Shown in pieces: positions 1 to 7,763 of a stretch of DNA of 64,000 nt. Source of the DNA: Actinomycetota bacterium (GTDB lineage Bacteria; Actinomycetota; Geothermincolia; Geothermincolales; RBG-13-55-18); NCBI GenBank assembly GCA_030019255.1, contig JASEFK010000006.1, positions 26,464-90,463 on the forward strand. The letters run 5' to 3'. The translations under genes were made by a program, and so were the position numbers. The notes beneath the pieces are model-generated. The model was not told where the DNA came from and did not search any database. It saw only the letters and a program-made list of their open reading frames with translations. Within the stretch, counting starts at the first letter, position 1. Each line of letters begins with the position of its first letter.

Positions 1-375
1 CTCGAAACCCTCCCCAGTGTAGCCCTCGGCGAAGAGGAAGGAGGTGGCCGGCTGGGAGAGGCCGGTCACCACGTGGCCTCCCGCCCACTTCCCCCCGTAG
101 TTGAAGTACATGGGGCGCTCCGCGGCCAGGGGGCGGTCGCTGGCGAGGAGCACGGAGACCTCCTTCCCCTCCCCTACCACGGAGTTGACGAAGACGGTGC
201 GGCGGGTGCGGGGCGGGACCTCCAGGACCTGTTTTTGGGTGCTCCCGTCGGTGAAGCAGTAGGTGATCTGGGCCTGGGCCGTCTCCTGCGCGTCGGGGTT
301 GAAGAGGCACAGCCACTCCTCGAAACCCTCCCCAGTGTAGCCCTCGGCGAAGAGGAAGGAGGTGGCCGGCTGGGG
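1..375 (-). repeat. Tandem 318-bp coding repeat (106 residues) in the surface protein
   Basis: Bases 1-56 recur exactly at 319-374, giving a period of 318 bp or 106 codons. The repeat encodes the module containing FAEGYTGEGFEEW. Identity at the DNA level points to recent duplication or gene conversion. More copies may lie beyond the left edge. Confidence 0.85.
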
Positions 376-1911
376 CGAAGGCGCGGGCTCCCCTTCCTTG
401 ATCTCCAGGAGCAGGGGGTCCTTCCCTACCCCGAGGCCCTCCAGCAGGAGCCGCCCCTCTCCATCCCGCCCGGCCCCGGTCACCGGGGTCCTCTGCCCCG
501 TCAGGTTGTCCACCCGGAAGGCGGCCAGGAGGGAGGTGTCGTTCACGGTTATGTCCACGGTGTCCGCGAGGTCGTCAGACTTCCAGACCCCCACGGCCAG
601 GCTCCCGTCGGGGCAGCGGAAGCAGTGCGCCTCCAGGCTGGAGGGTTCCCCGCAGGTCATGGAGATGGCCTCCGGTTCCTCAGCCGACGCCGACCCGAAG
701 ACCTGCTCGAAGGTGCGGAGGTAATGGAGGGAGGGCTTGGGTCGGAAGGCGTAATCCAGGAGGCCGTAACGGTCCCAGGGATTGGTGAGATCGTCGCGCA
801 GGCTGTACCAGAACACGCGGTCCACGGCGGTACCCGCGTAGTTTATTACGGTGCGCAGGAGGTAGGAGGCCTGGGTGGCCTCGTCCACCCCAGGGGGAGA
901 ATCCGCACAGGTGGTCCAGCCTACCTCGGTTATCCATATCTCCAGTTGCCGGTCGGTATGCTGGGATATTACCCAGCGGACGAAGTCCACCAGCGTCCGG
1001 CACAGCCGTTCCTTGGGACGGTAGAGGTCCTCCTCCGGCTGCCCCTCCACCCCGATGGTCTCCGCGTAGGGGTGGTAGGCTACCGCGTCCACGTAGTCCG
1101 CGGCCCCCTTTTCCAGGCACTGGTTCAGGTAATCGTAACCCAGCCCGGCCATCCCTCCCATGACTACCCTGGCCCCCGGGTCCACCGCCCTGATCTCCTG
1201 GGAGGCGGCGGCCAGGAGCTCCAGATAACGGTCCACGTCCGGCGCGGGCATCCAGAATTGGGGGATGTTCTCCTCGTTCCATATCTCCCAGGCGGGAACC
1301 AGACCCCGGTAGCGCCCGCACACCGTGCGCACGTAGTTCCGCCACGCCTCCAGGTCGGTAGGAGGGTAATTCCAGTCATTCCCACCGTTGGCCCAGGGGG
1401 GAGAGGTGCCCAGTATGCCCAGCACCTGGATGCCACGTGAACCGGCCTCCGCCACCACGGCGTCGGCGCCGGCGAAGTTCCAGCTCCCGCGCACCGGCTC
1501 AAGGTCCGCCCACGCGAAATCGCAGCGCACCCATCCCGCCCCCGTCTCCGCCAGGGCATTCAGCTCCCCCTCCATCTCCTGCTCCGGGTAGAGCTTGAGG
1601 TGGCTGGAGGCCGCCCCGAACCTGGCTCCCACGCCGGAGGGAAGACTCGCCGCCCCGAGGTCACTCCGCGCCGCCCGAGAATCCGGCAAGGGAAGAACGA
1701 CAAGGGAGATATAAAGAAGGAATGAAAGGGAGATACAAATAGAGAATAAGGGTGAGGTGGTGGAAGCGTGGCGGTAACGGATGACCTGCGGGCAGGAAAG
1801 CTTTAAGTTTCGGCGTATGGAGCAACGTAAATCCCGAAAAACCGCTGCCCCCGGTAGTCCCGATGATCTTTTTTCCACGGGACGGGACAGGTGTGAGCTT
1901 ATAGCCGGCAT
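1..1911 (-). CDS. Secreted GH39/GH5-like glycosidase with tandem surface repeats (partial, runs off left edge)
   Basis: The frame stays open from an ATG at 1911 to the left edge, so only the N-terminal 637 residues are visible. The start follows GAGGTGG. A hydrophobic stretch at about residues 55-75, ending before SRAA, looks like a late signal peptide. A TIM-barrel glycosidase-like region follows. Its motif WEIWNEEN has candidate acid/base E213, and WITEVGW has candidate nucleophile E329, the pattern of clan GH-A enzymes such as GH39 or GH5. From about residue 510 a repeat begins with FAEGYTGEGFEEWLCLFNP and later RPMYFNYGGKW; a second copy starts 106 residues on. The likely role is a cell-surface or secreted polysaccharide hydrolase, with the repeats as adhesive or wall-associated modules. 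The long n-region is odd, and a downstream non-ATG start is possible. Substrate is unknown. Confidence 0.75.
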   Translation of the reverse strand, partial: MPAISSHLSRPVEKRSSGLPGAAVFRDLRCSIRRNLKLSCPQVIRYRHASTTSPLFSICISLSFLLYISLVVLPLPDSRAARSDLGAASLPSGVGARFGAASSHLKLYPEQEMEGELNALAETGAGWVRCDFAWADLEPVRGSWNFAGADAVVAEAGSRGIQVLGILGTSPPWANGGNDWNYPPTDLEAWRNYVRTVCGRYRGLVPAWEIWNEENIPQFWMPAPDVDRYLELLAAASQEIRAVDPGARVVMGGMAGLGYDYLNQCLEKGAADYVDAVAYHPYAETIGVEGQPEEDLYRPKERLCRTLVDFVRWVISQHTDRQLEIWITEVGWTTCADSPPGVDEATQASYLLRTVINYAGTAVDRVFWYSLRDDLTNPWDRYGLLDYAFRPKPSLHYLRTFEQVFGSASAEEPEAISMTCGEPSSLEAHCFRCPDGSLAVGVWKSDDLADTVDITVNDTSLLAAFRVDNLTGQRTPVTGAGRDGEGRLLLEGLGVGKDPLLLEIKEGEPAPSPQPATSFLFAEGYTGEGFEEWLCLFNPDAQETAQAQITYCFTDGSTQKQVLEVPPRTRRTVFVNSVVGEGKEVSVLLASDRPLAAERPMYFNYGGKWAGGHVVTGLSQPATSFLFAEGYTGEGFE

Positions 1912-2103
1912 CGACCTTTCCACCTCATAATTCCTTGAAGCGTTGAGACCCCTTAAGGGGCGTGATTTCTTCTTGTATATAAGATTAGTATCGGCGAACA
2001 CCCCGGGCGGGTTTATTCGTTTTCGTAAATACTACCTCCATGGAGACCTTGGAAACGACCCGGGCCCGGGCAAGGAGAAGGTCCCTTTCCCTGTTTCTGT
2101 TTC

Positions 2104-3093
2104 TCAGGTCTCGCCGAGGGATTTTCTTACCAGCTCGATGATATGGTAATTTTCCAGGTTGGAGGCAGCGGCCACCTTCCGCAGGTTGAGGACGCAGAGG
2201 GGGCAGAGGTAGGCCATGGCCTGGGCGCCGTGTTCCACGGCATCACTCACATTGCGCTCCTTTATCTCCATGGCCTTCTCCCGGTCCCTGGGCATCATGG
2301 GGGACCCGCAGCAGAGGGCGAACCTGCGGTCGTACTTCCTGGAAACTCTTTCCATCCCGATGAGGGAAAAGAGTTCGTCCAGCCACTCGTCCTTCCATGG
2401 TGTATAGCGCGAGGCGCAGGGTTGCTGGTAGGCTACCCTAATCCCCAGGGGACTGATCTCCGAGCGGTGCTCGCGTACGTAATCCAGGAGGTACTCGATG
2501 ATGTGCACCGGCTTGAAGGGGACCTCGACCCCGTAATCCTTCACCATGGAGGCCAGCAGGGCGTAGCAGTCGTCATGGTAGAAGACGATCTCCGGGGCGC
2601 CGGTCTCGGCCAGGTTCTCCACCACTTTCCCGGCTCCCTCCCGCACCGGGGAATGGAAGCCCAGGTGCACCCATCCTACGTTGCAGAAGTATCGACCCCC
2701 CTTGAGGAAGGTACAGCCCTCGAAGAGGCGGCCCTCGAAGAGGCCGGGGACCAGGTCACCCACGCTGCACAGGGAGATAACCGGTCGGCCCGGCTCCCCC
2801 TCCACCACCTCGCTGGGGGCCTTGGGGAGGTTCCGGAAGAGCTGGATGTTCTGTTCCGGTATGTCGAGGACCCCGGTCTCCTCCTGGCGCTCCAGGATGA
2901 GGTCGAAGGGGTTGGCGCCCTTTTCGCAGAACCAGTTGCAGGCCACGCAAGTCACACACTGGTTGACGATCTCCGGCGTCTCGCCTTCCAACAGGCGGCG
3001 GAACTGCTCTATGGACTGCTCGCGGTCATAATCGACGTAGGGACAGAGGAAAACGCAGTCCCCACACAGGTCGCAAAGCTCTTTTCTGAACAT
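2104..3093 (-). CDS. HdrD-like (Fe-S)-binding oxidoreductase with two [4Fe-4S] sites and CCG-type motifs
   Basis: This 329-residue protein begins with two ferredoxin-type cysteine sets: C7/C10/C13/C17, and C46/C49/C52/C56 in CVTCVACNWFC. The C-terminal part carries YHDDC, QQPCASRY, ALCCGS and YLCPLC, cysteine patterns like the CCG domains of heterodisulfide reductase subunit D, glycolate oxidase subunit GlcF and related proteins. By family it passes electrons between an electron carrier and a membrane or disulfide partner; the partner is not visible. It stands alone, divergent from the iron-sulfur gene at 3330, and has no membrane segment. A good match to the family, with the exact reaction unknown. 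Confidence 0.8.
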   Translation of the reverse strand: MFRKELCDLCGDCVFLCPYVDYDREQSIEQFRRLLEGETPEIVNQCVTCVACNWFCEKGANPFDLILERQEETGVLDIPEQNIQLFRNLPKAPSEVVEGEPGRPVISLCSVGDLVPGLFEGRLFEGCTFLKGGRYFCNVGWVHLGFHSPVREGAGKVVENLAETGAPEIVFYHDDCYALLASMVKDYGVEVPFKPVHIIEYLLDYVREHRSEISPLGIRVAYQQPCASRYTPWKDEWLDELFSLIGMERVSRKYDRRFALCCGSPMMPRDREKAMEIKERNVSDAVEHGAQAMAYLCPLCVLNLRKVAAASNLENYHIIELVRKSLGET

Positions 3094-3329
3094 CTCTCCC
3101 TCCTTGCCTCGTTGAAACCGCCGCCTGCCGTAGCATATTCTAACTTATGCTCATAACCTGTTGTGCGCATCTATCCTAACACAACTCACCTTCTTTCGGC
3201 AGGTTCCGGCTTCCTGTACCTTATCCTTCCGGCGACCCTCGCCGCCGTTCCATTACCTCCAAGAGAGAATGTTTCCCCGCAACCCGTGGTATAATCGGAG
3301 ACCAAGAGCATGCGGCAGGGGAGGCGACG

Positions 3330-4145
3330 GTGTGCGAGTTCTGTTCCCGGCACGGGAAGGGAAATCGCTGGTACCTCAACCCGGAGAACTTCTCCGAAAG
3401 GATGCTTGAGGACCCCCAGAGGGTGAAGACCCTGGAGAAGGTGGCCGGATGGGGCATAGAGTACTACATAGATTTTACTTCCCGGGTCACCGAGTTCGTG
3501 AACTGGCCGGTCATCGGCAAGGCGGTGAAGGCCGCCGTGAACCACATGGCCCCCAACGAACACGGAGGCCAGGTCGTCTCCCTCGAGGACGCCCTGCAGC
3601 TCCTCTCCTACGCCCGCGATTTCGTGCTCCTCCCCTGTGCCTGCCGCAAGCTGGTGGGTCATCGCGAGGACCTGGTATGCCTCAACTTCGGACCGGTGAA
3701 GGAACTGCAGCGCCGCTTTCTTCCCGAGGGGCCCATGGAGGAGCTCACCCTGGAGGAGGCCCGGGAAGTGGTCCGGGAGTGCGACAAAAAAGGGTATTTC
3801 CACCAGGTGCTGTACGCCAAAGTCCCCTTCCCCATCTGCATCTGCAACTGCGACGCCCGCTACTGCACCTCGCTGAAACAGCGCCTGGCCAACGGGGTGG
3901 AGGTGGCCATCCTCAAGGGTCACGAGGTCTGCGCCGTGGACCCCGAGGACTGCCGTTTCTGCCAGGAACCCCTGTGCCTGTCCCGCTGCCGCTTCGGAGC
4001 CCTTAACTACGACCCGGAGGCGGGAAGGGTGCACGTGGACCCGTCGCGCTGTTTCGGCTGCGGCTTGTGCCGCAGCACCTGCTCCCGCGGGGCTCTCTCC
4101 CTGGTTCCCAGGGAGGAGGTGCCCGCCGCCGCAGGACTGTGGTGA
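3330..4145 (+). CDS. Iron-sulfur protein with N-terminal CxxC and C-terminal ferredoxin domain
   Basis: The GTG start at 3330 is preceded by GGGGAGG. The 271-residue product has an N-terminal CEFC, a middle part with clustered cysteines (PCACRK, CICNCDARYC), and two C-terminal ferredoxin-type sets: CRFCQEPLCLSRC, in which the spacing is irregular, and CFGCGLCRSTC. No transmembrane segment is visible. I recognise it only as a soluble poly-iron-sulfur protein of the kind found near Hdr-like or dehydrogenase complexes in anaerobes. It is followed 44 bp later by a small ferredoxin on the same strand, so the two are probably co-transcribed, and it is divergent from the HdrD-like gene. Function beyond electron transfer is not assigned. 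Confidence 0.75.
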   Translation: MCEFCSRHGKGNRWYLNPENFSERMLEDPQRVKTLEKVAGWGIEYYIDFTSRVTEFVNWPVIGKAVKAAVNHMAPNEHGGQVVSLEDALQLLSYARDFVLLPCACRKLVGHREDLVCLNFGPVKELQRRFLPEGPMEELTLEEAREVVRECDKKGYFHQVLYAKVPFPICICNCDARYCTSLKQRLANGVEVAILKGHEVCAVDPEDCRFCQEPLCLSRCRFGALNYDPEAGRVHVDPSRCFGCGLCRSTCSRGALSLVPREEVPAAAGLW

Positions 4146-4189
4146 GCACGGGAAGGAGACGGGGCGATCTCATGGTGCGGTGACCGGAA

Positions 4190-4429
4190 ATGGCTGGGAA
4201 GAGCGGCTTCAGGGTAAAGGTCGAAGATTGCGACAGCGAGGGCTGCGGGTTCCGATGCCAGGAGGTCTGCCCCCGGGGCGTGTTCCTGGCCGTCCCCCGC
4301 TCCAAGAACCGCAAGCGTCACGCCGCGCATCCCCGTTACCGCATAGTCCCCCGCTTCCGGGGGCTCTGCGACGGCTGCGGGGAGTGCGTGGCGACGTGCC
4401 CCCAGTGTGGGATAAGGGTTTCGACGTAA
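4190..4429 (+). CDS. Small ferredoxin-like protein
   Basis: The 79-residue product has a C-terminal set CDGCGECVATCPQCG, a typical [4Fe-4S] binding motif, and an N-terminal cysteine group (CDSEGCGFRCQEVCPRG) that could hold a second cluster. It lies 44 bp after the larger iron-sulfur gene and probably serves as its electron partner. The ATG at 4190 is the only sensible start; its ribosome site is weak, which fits coupling to the upstream gene. Confidence 0.75.
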   Translation: MAGKSGFRVKVEDCDSEGCGFRCQEVCPRGVFLAVPRSKNRKRHAAHPRYRIVPRFRGLCDGCGECVATCPQCGIRVST

Positions 4430-5096
4430 AAGACGTACCGGATTGGGATCCGGGCCGCCTTCCCCGGAAGCCCCCGAGGGAACGGGGGAACCTCAGCCGA
4501 TTCTCGTCATTCCTTACCCCTCGCTTACCCGCGACAGGGTGGTCGCGGCTCGAATCCGGTGGCGGGGTTCACCACTATCGCCAGATTTTATAACGCCCCC
4601 CGCCACGACCCGGACCTCGCCGCAGGTCGATCCTTACCCTGATACCCAAACATTCCGTTTAACCCGGACCCGCTTGGGGTATTTATTTATTGCATATTGT
4701 ACTTGGCTGTCACCTGAACGGGAGTGGGGGAAATCGCACCGGACTACGGCATCGAAAATACGACACGGGATTGCCCACCGAACGAGGATCCGCCACGGGG
4801 TTGGAACATTAAGGCAGCGAAAGGACAGGGGGTAGCGGCGGAAGGAACGAGGGAGAAGGTCGACGGCCACGTAATAAACAGGTGTCCACGGAAGCGCCGC
4901 GGTTCTGAGTGATGGGGCTCGACCCGAGCGGAGGCTACGGGTTTTAAAGAGGAAAGGTGAAATGCAGAATTTACCCGCGATTTATTCCGTTTTGTGTTGA
5001 ATACCTATATTATTAGGGCGATCGCTTCGGTCTGGGCGACAAATCTTTCACGTAGCGTGAAGAGGTTGCTCCGGAAAAGTAAAGGAGGGAGAAGAC
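4430..5096. other. 667-bp stretch with no recognisable gene
   Basis: All frames give short, compositionally poor peptides. The final 120 bp are AT-richer (4970-5040) and probably contain the promoter of the SCP2 gene at 5097. I see no structured RNA or repeat I can name. Confidence 0.5.
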
Positions 5097-5660
5097 ATGG
5101 CGCTGGCTTACGGCACCGAGGAGTGGGAAAAGGCGTACCAGGAGTTGCTGAAGGAAAGGCAGGCCACCCAGTCCAAGCCCTACATCATGGGCACGCCGGA
5201 GTGGGTGGCCCAGTACGAGGAACTGGTGAAAAACGACCAGGCATACAAGGAGGCGGCCAAGGACTGGGAGGGGTCAGTGGTCATCAAGATCCTGGCCAAG
5301 CCGGAGATCGGCCTGGAAAGCGACCTCTACCTGTTCATGGACCTCTGGCACGGCGACTGCCGGTCCATGCGCATCGTGCCCCCGGAGGTGGGCGAGGCCG
5401 GTGATTACGTAATCACCGGCGAGTATGATCGCTGGAAGTCCGTAATCGCCGGGGAACTGGACCCGGTGAAGGGCATGATGCAGGGGAAGCTGAAGCTCAA
5501 AGGGGACCTTCCCACCATCGTGCGGGCGGTGAAGGCAGCCAGCCGGCTGGTGGAACTGTCCGCGTCCACCCAACCCCGTTTCCCGGACGAGCTGAGCCCC
5601 GAGGAGACGGAGGAACTGCGCAAGCTGCTTCAGGAAGCCAGGGAGAAGCTGGGCGTCTGA
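5097..5660 (+). CDS. SCP2 sterol-carrier-domain protein with duplicated N-terminal helix motif
   Basis: The ATG at 5097 follows AAAGGAGGGAG at good spacing. The 187-residue product has an SCP2-like lipid-binding domain from about residue 55 to 160, including the stretch GKLKLKGDLPTIVRAVKAA typical of the last strand and helix. Before it lie two copies of a helical motif, GTEEWEKAYQELLKE (6-20) and GTPEWVAQYEELVKN (32-46), 26 residues apart. SCP2 domains bind fatty acyl-CoAs, sterols or other lipids in the cytosol. Its neighbours are an alcohol dehydrogenase, a second SCP2 protein and an AOR, so it may carry a lipid alcohol or aldehyde for them. That role is inferred. Confidence 0.75.
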   Translation: MALAYGTEEWEKAYQELLKERQATQSKPYIMGTPEWVAQYEELVKNDQAYKEAAKDWEGSVVIKILAKPEIGLESDLYLFMDLWHGDCRSMRIVPPEVGEAGDYVITGEYDRWKSVIAGELDPVKGMMQGKLKLKGDLPTIVRAVKAASRLVELSASTQPRFPDELSPEETEELRKLLQEAREKLGV

Positions 5661-5888
5661 AATCCGGTTCCACAGGATTCATGTCTCCGGTCACCCGGGA
5701 CCGGGGGCGCGGGGATGTAAAGCGGATGGAAAAAGCGGCACCTTTCCGCCCCGGCGGGAGGGTGGCCCGAATCGGACCCCCGGCGGGACCCGGGTGACGG
5801 CCGACACGCCGCCTGGGAGTCGACAGGCGTTCCGGCGGAAGAAAAGAACCGCGGTGCCAGGATAGGAAACCGGCAGGAGGTGTTGTAC

Positions 5889-7052
5889 ATGGCATACGGT
5901 CCCGACCTTTCCTTCATCTACAAGAACTACACGCGGATAGTCTTCGGCATCAACTCGGTGAGGGACGTGGGGGCGGAGGTGGATTACCTCAAGTGCTCCC
6001 GGGCCTTCATCGTCACCGACAAGGGCGTGGAGGCCGCCGGGCTGGTGGAAAAGGTACAGAAAGCCCTGGGAAATCGCTTCGTGGGCATCTACGACGAATG
6101 TCCGCAGGACTCCGGTTTCCACATCGCCAACCAGGCCGCGGAGATAGCCCGCGAGGCGGGTGCCGACTGCCTGGTGAGCGTGGGCGGGGGCAGCGTCATC
6201 GATACCGCCAAGGGAATGGCCATACTCCTCAAGGAGGGCGGCCGGCTTGAGGATTACTCCGGTTTCCAGTTGCTCACCCGGCCCCAGACGCCCCACATCG
6301 CCATTCCCACCACGGCGGGCACGGGAAGCGAGGTCACCTACGCCTTCGTGCTCAAGGATTACGAGAAGAACCAGAAGCTCCTCTACGGGGACGACTACAT
6401 CATTCCCAACACAGCCATCCTGGACCCGGTGATGACCCAGACCCTCCCCCCCATGCTCACCGCCACCACAGGGATGGACGCCCTGACCCACGCCATCGAG
6501 GCCATCCACGCCCTGCAGGCGGAACCCATCTCCGACACCATGGCCTTCGGGGCCATCCGGCTGATCATGGAATACCTGCCCCGCTGCGTGGAGAACGGCG
6601 ACGACCTGGTAGCCCGCGGCCAGCAGCAGATAGCCGCCACCATGGCCGGGGTGGCCTTCTCCAACGCCCAAGTGGGCCTGGTGCACGCCATGGCCCACAG
6701 CATAGGCGCCCTATGCGGCGTACCCCACGGTCTGGCCAACAGTATCCTCCTCCCCTACGTGATGAAGTACAACATGGACGAGTGCCCAGACCGTTACGCC
6801 TTGGTGGCCGAGGCCATGGGGGTCAAGGAGAAGGGCATGAGCGACGAGGAGGCGGCGGAGGCGGCCATCAACGCCGTCTGGGAATTGACCAGGCGCATGG
6901 GGGTCCCCCAGAAGCTGCGGGAGGTGGGGGTGACCGAGGATGTCCTCCCCCAAGCCGCGGACATGTCCCTGGGCGACGGTTCGCTGGTCTACAATCCCAA
7001 GATGATCTTCGAGGCGGATCAGGTCCTGGAGGTATACAAGGAAGCATTCTGA
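5889..7052 (+). CDS. Iron-containing (group III) alcohol dehydrogenase
   Basis: The 387-residue protein shows the family hallmarks: the NAD(P)-binding GGGSVIDTAKG, the PTTAGTGSEVT segment, and the metal ligands in the DAL-HAIEA region and H-x-MAHSIGALCGVPHGLAN. I chose the ATG at 5889, eight bases after GGAGG; an in-frame GTG at 5880 overlaps the ribosome site. The enzyme interconverts an alcohol and an aldehyde with NAD(P)H. Lying between two SCP2 genes and upstream of an AOR, it may oxidise a lipid alcohol to the aldehyde that AOR converts to the acid, or run in reverse. Substrate is not evident from sequence. Confidence 0.9.
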   Translation: MAYGPDLSFIYKNYTRIVFGINSVRDVGAEVDYLKCSRAFIVTDKGVEAAGLVEKVQKALGNRFVGIYDECPQDSGFHIANQAAEIAREAGADCLVSVGGGSVIDTAKGMAILLKEGGRLEDYSGFQLLTRPQTPHIAIPTTAGTGSEVTYAFVLKDYEKNQKLLYGDDYIIPNTAILDPVMTQTLPPMLTATTGMDALTHAIEAIHALQAEPISDTMAFGAIRLIMEYLPRCVENGDDLVARGQQQIAATMAGVAFSNAQVGLVHAMAHSIGALCGVPHGLANSILLPYVMKYNMDECPDRYALVAEAMGVKEKGMSDEEAAEAAINAVWELTRRMGVPQKLREVGVTEDVLPQAADMSLGDGSLVYNPKMIFEADQVLEVYKEAF

Positions 7053-7207
7053 GGCCGTGTGCCGGGACAACCTGTGCATGGGGACCTACGGGTCCTGAGG
7101 GGGTTGCACTTCCGTCCGAGGGTAGCCCGATCGCCCGGAACCGGGCTAGGGATGTGTCGGGGATCTGATGCTGGTTCGTACCGTTGTCGGCGTGGAAAGG
7201 AGGTAGC

Positions 7208-7624
7208 ATGGCCGAGATCAACCTGGGACCGGGAGCCGATGAGGTTCCGCTGGCAGGGATGCTCGCGGAGATGCTCAAGTCCAACCTGGAGAAACCGGAG
7301 AAGAAGCGGGATTTTGAGAAGCTGAAGGCCAAGGTGCTCATCCATGCCGTGGACGCGGAGGCCAAGATAACCATGGACTTCGACCGCGGCAGGCTGACCG
7401 TTTACGGGGGCGAGGCGGGCAAGCCGGACATCTCCATCGCCACCGATTCCACCACCCTGCTGGAGCTGGCCAATCTCAAGATCAAGTATGGGCTGCCCTG
7501 GTACTTCGACGAGACGGGCATGGGGGTGGTCAAGAAACTCCTCAAGGGAGATCTCAAGATCAAGGGTTTGATCACCAGGCTGGGGCCCCTTACCCGGCTC
7601 ACCAGGATCATGTCCCTGAACTGA
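7208..7624 (+). CDS. SCP2 sterol-carrier-domain protein
   Basis: The start at 7208 follows AAAGGAGGTAGC. The 138-residue protein has the SCP2 pattern through most of its length: a strand with FDRGRLTVYGGEA, then ISIATDSTTLLELA, and a C-terminal LKGDLKIKGLITRLGPLTRL resembling the lipid-tunnel-closing helix. It lacks the N-terminal helical duplication of the other SCP2 protein at 5097. It lies between alcohol dehydrogenase and AOR on the same strand and probably shares their transcript. It likely binds a hydrophobic acyl or sterol-like ligand. Confidence 0.8.
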   Translation: MAEINLGPGADEVPLAGMLAEMLKSNLEKPEKKRDFEKLKAKVLIHAVDAEAKITMDFDRGRLTVYGGEAGKPDISIATDSTTLLELANLKIKYGLPWYFDETGMGVVKKLLKGDLKIKGLITRLGPLTRLTRIMSLN

Positions 7625-7663
7625 ATGAAACCGGTGGCCGGCCCGAGAACCGTGACCATCCTT

Positions 7664-7699
7664 AAGATGAGCCATTCCCGCAAGGGAACGGCTCATCTT
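7664..7699 (+). promoter_or_regulatory. Strong intercistronic stem-loop upstream of AOR
   Basis: AAGATGAGCC at 7664-7673 pairs with GGCTCATCTT at 7690-7699. The inner TTCCC-GCAA-GGGAA adds five pairs and a GCAA tetraloop. No T-run follows, so a processing or stabilising hairpin between SCP2 and AOR is more likely than a simple terminator. Confidence 0.65.
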
Positions 7700-7763
7700 G
7701 AAGTGACCCATGGACGGAGTGCGGCCCGGCCGTTGTCTCGTGAGGCGGAAAGAGGTGATGCGC

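Noticed and set aside
73-1440. Long plus-strand open frame opposite the glycosidase-like gene
   Set aside because: Its peptide is Gly/Arg/Pro-rich and without conserved motifs. The minus-strand frame gives clear enzyme motifs (WNEEN, ITEVGW) and repeats, so this is an antisense shadow in GC-rich DNA.
1943-2149. Short plus-strand frame between the glycosidase-like and HdrD-like genes
   Set aside because: No ribosome site, no motif, and it overlaps the end of the HdrD-like gene on the other strand.
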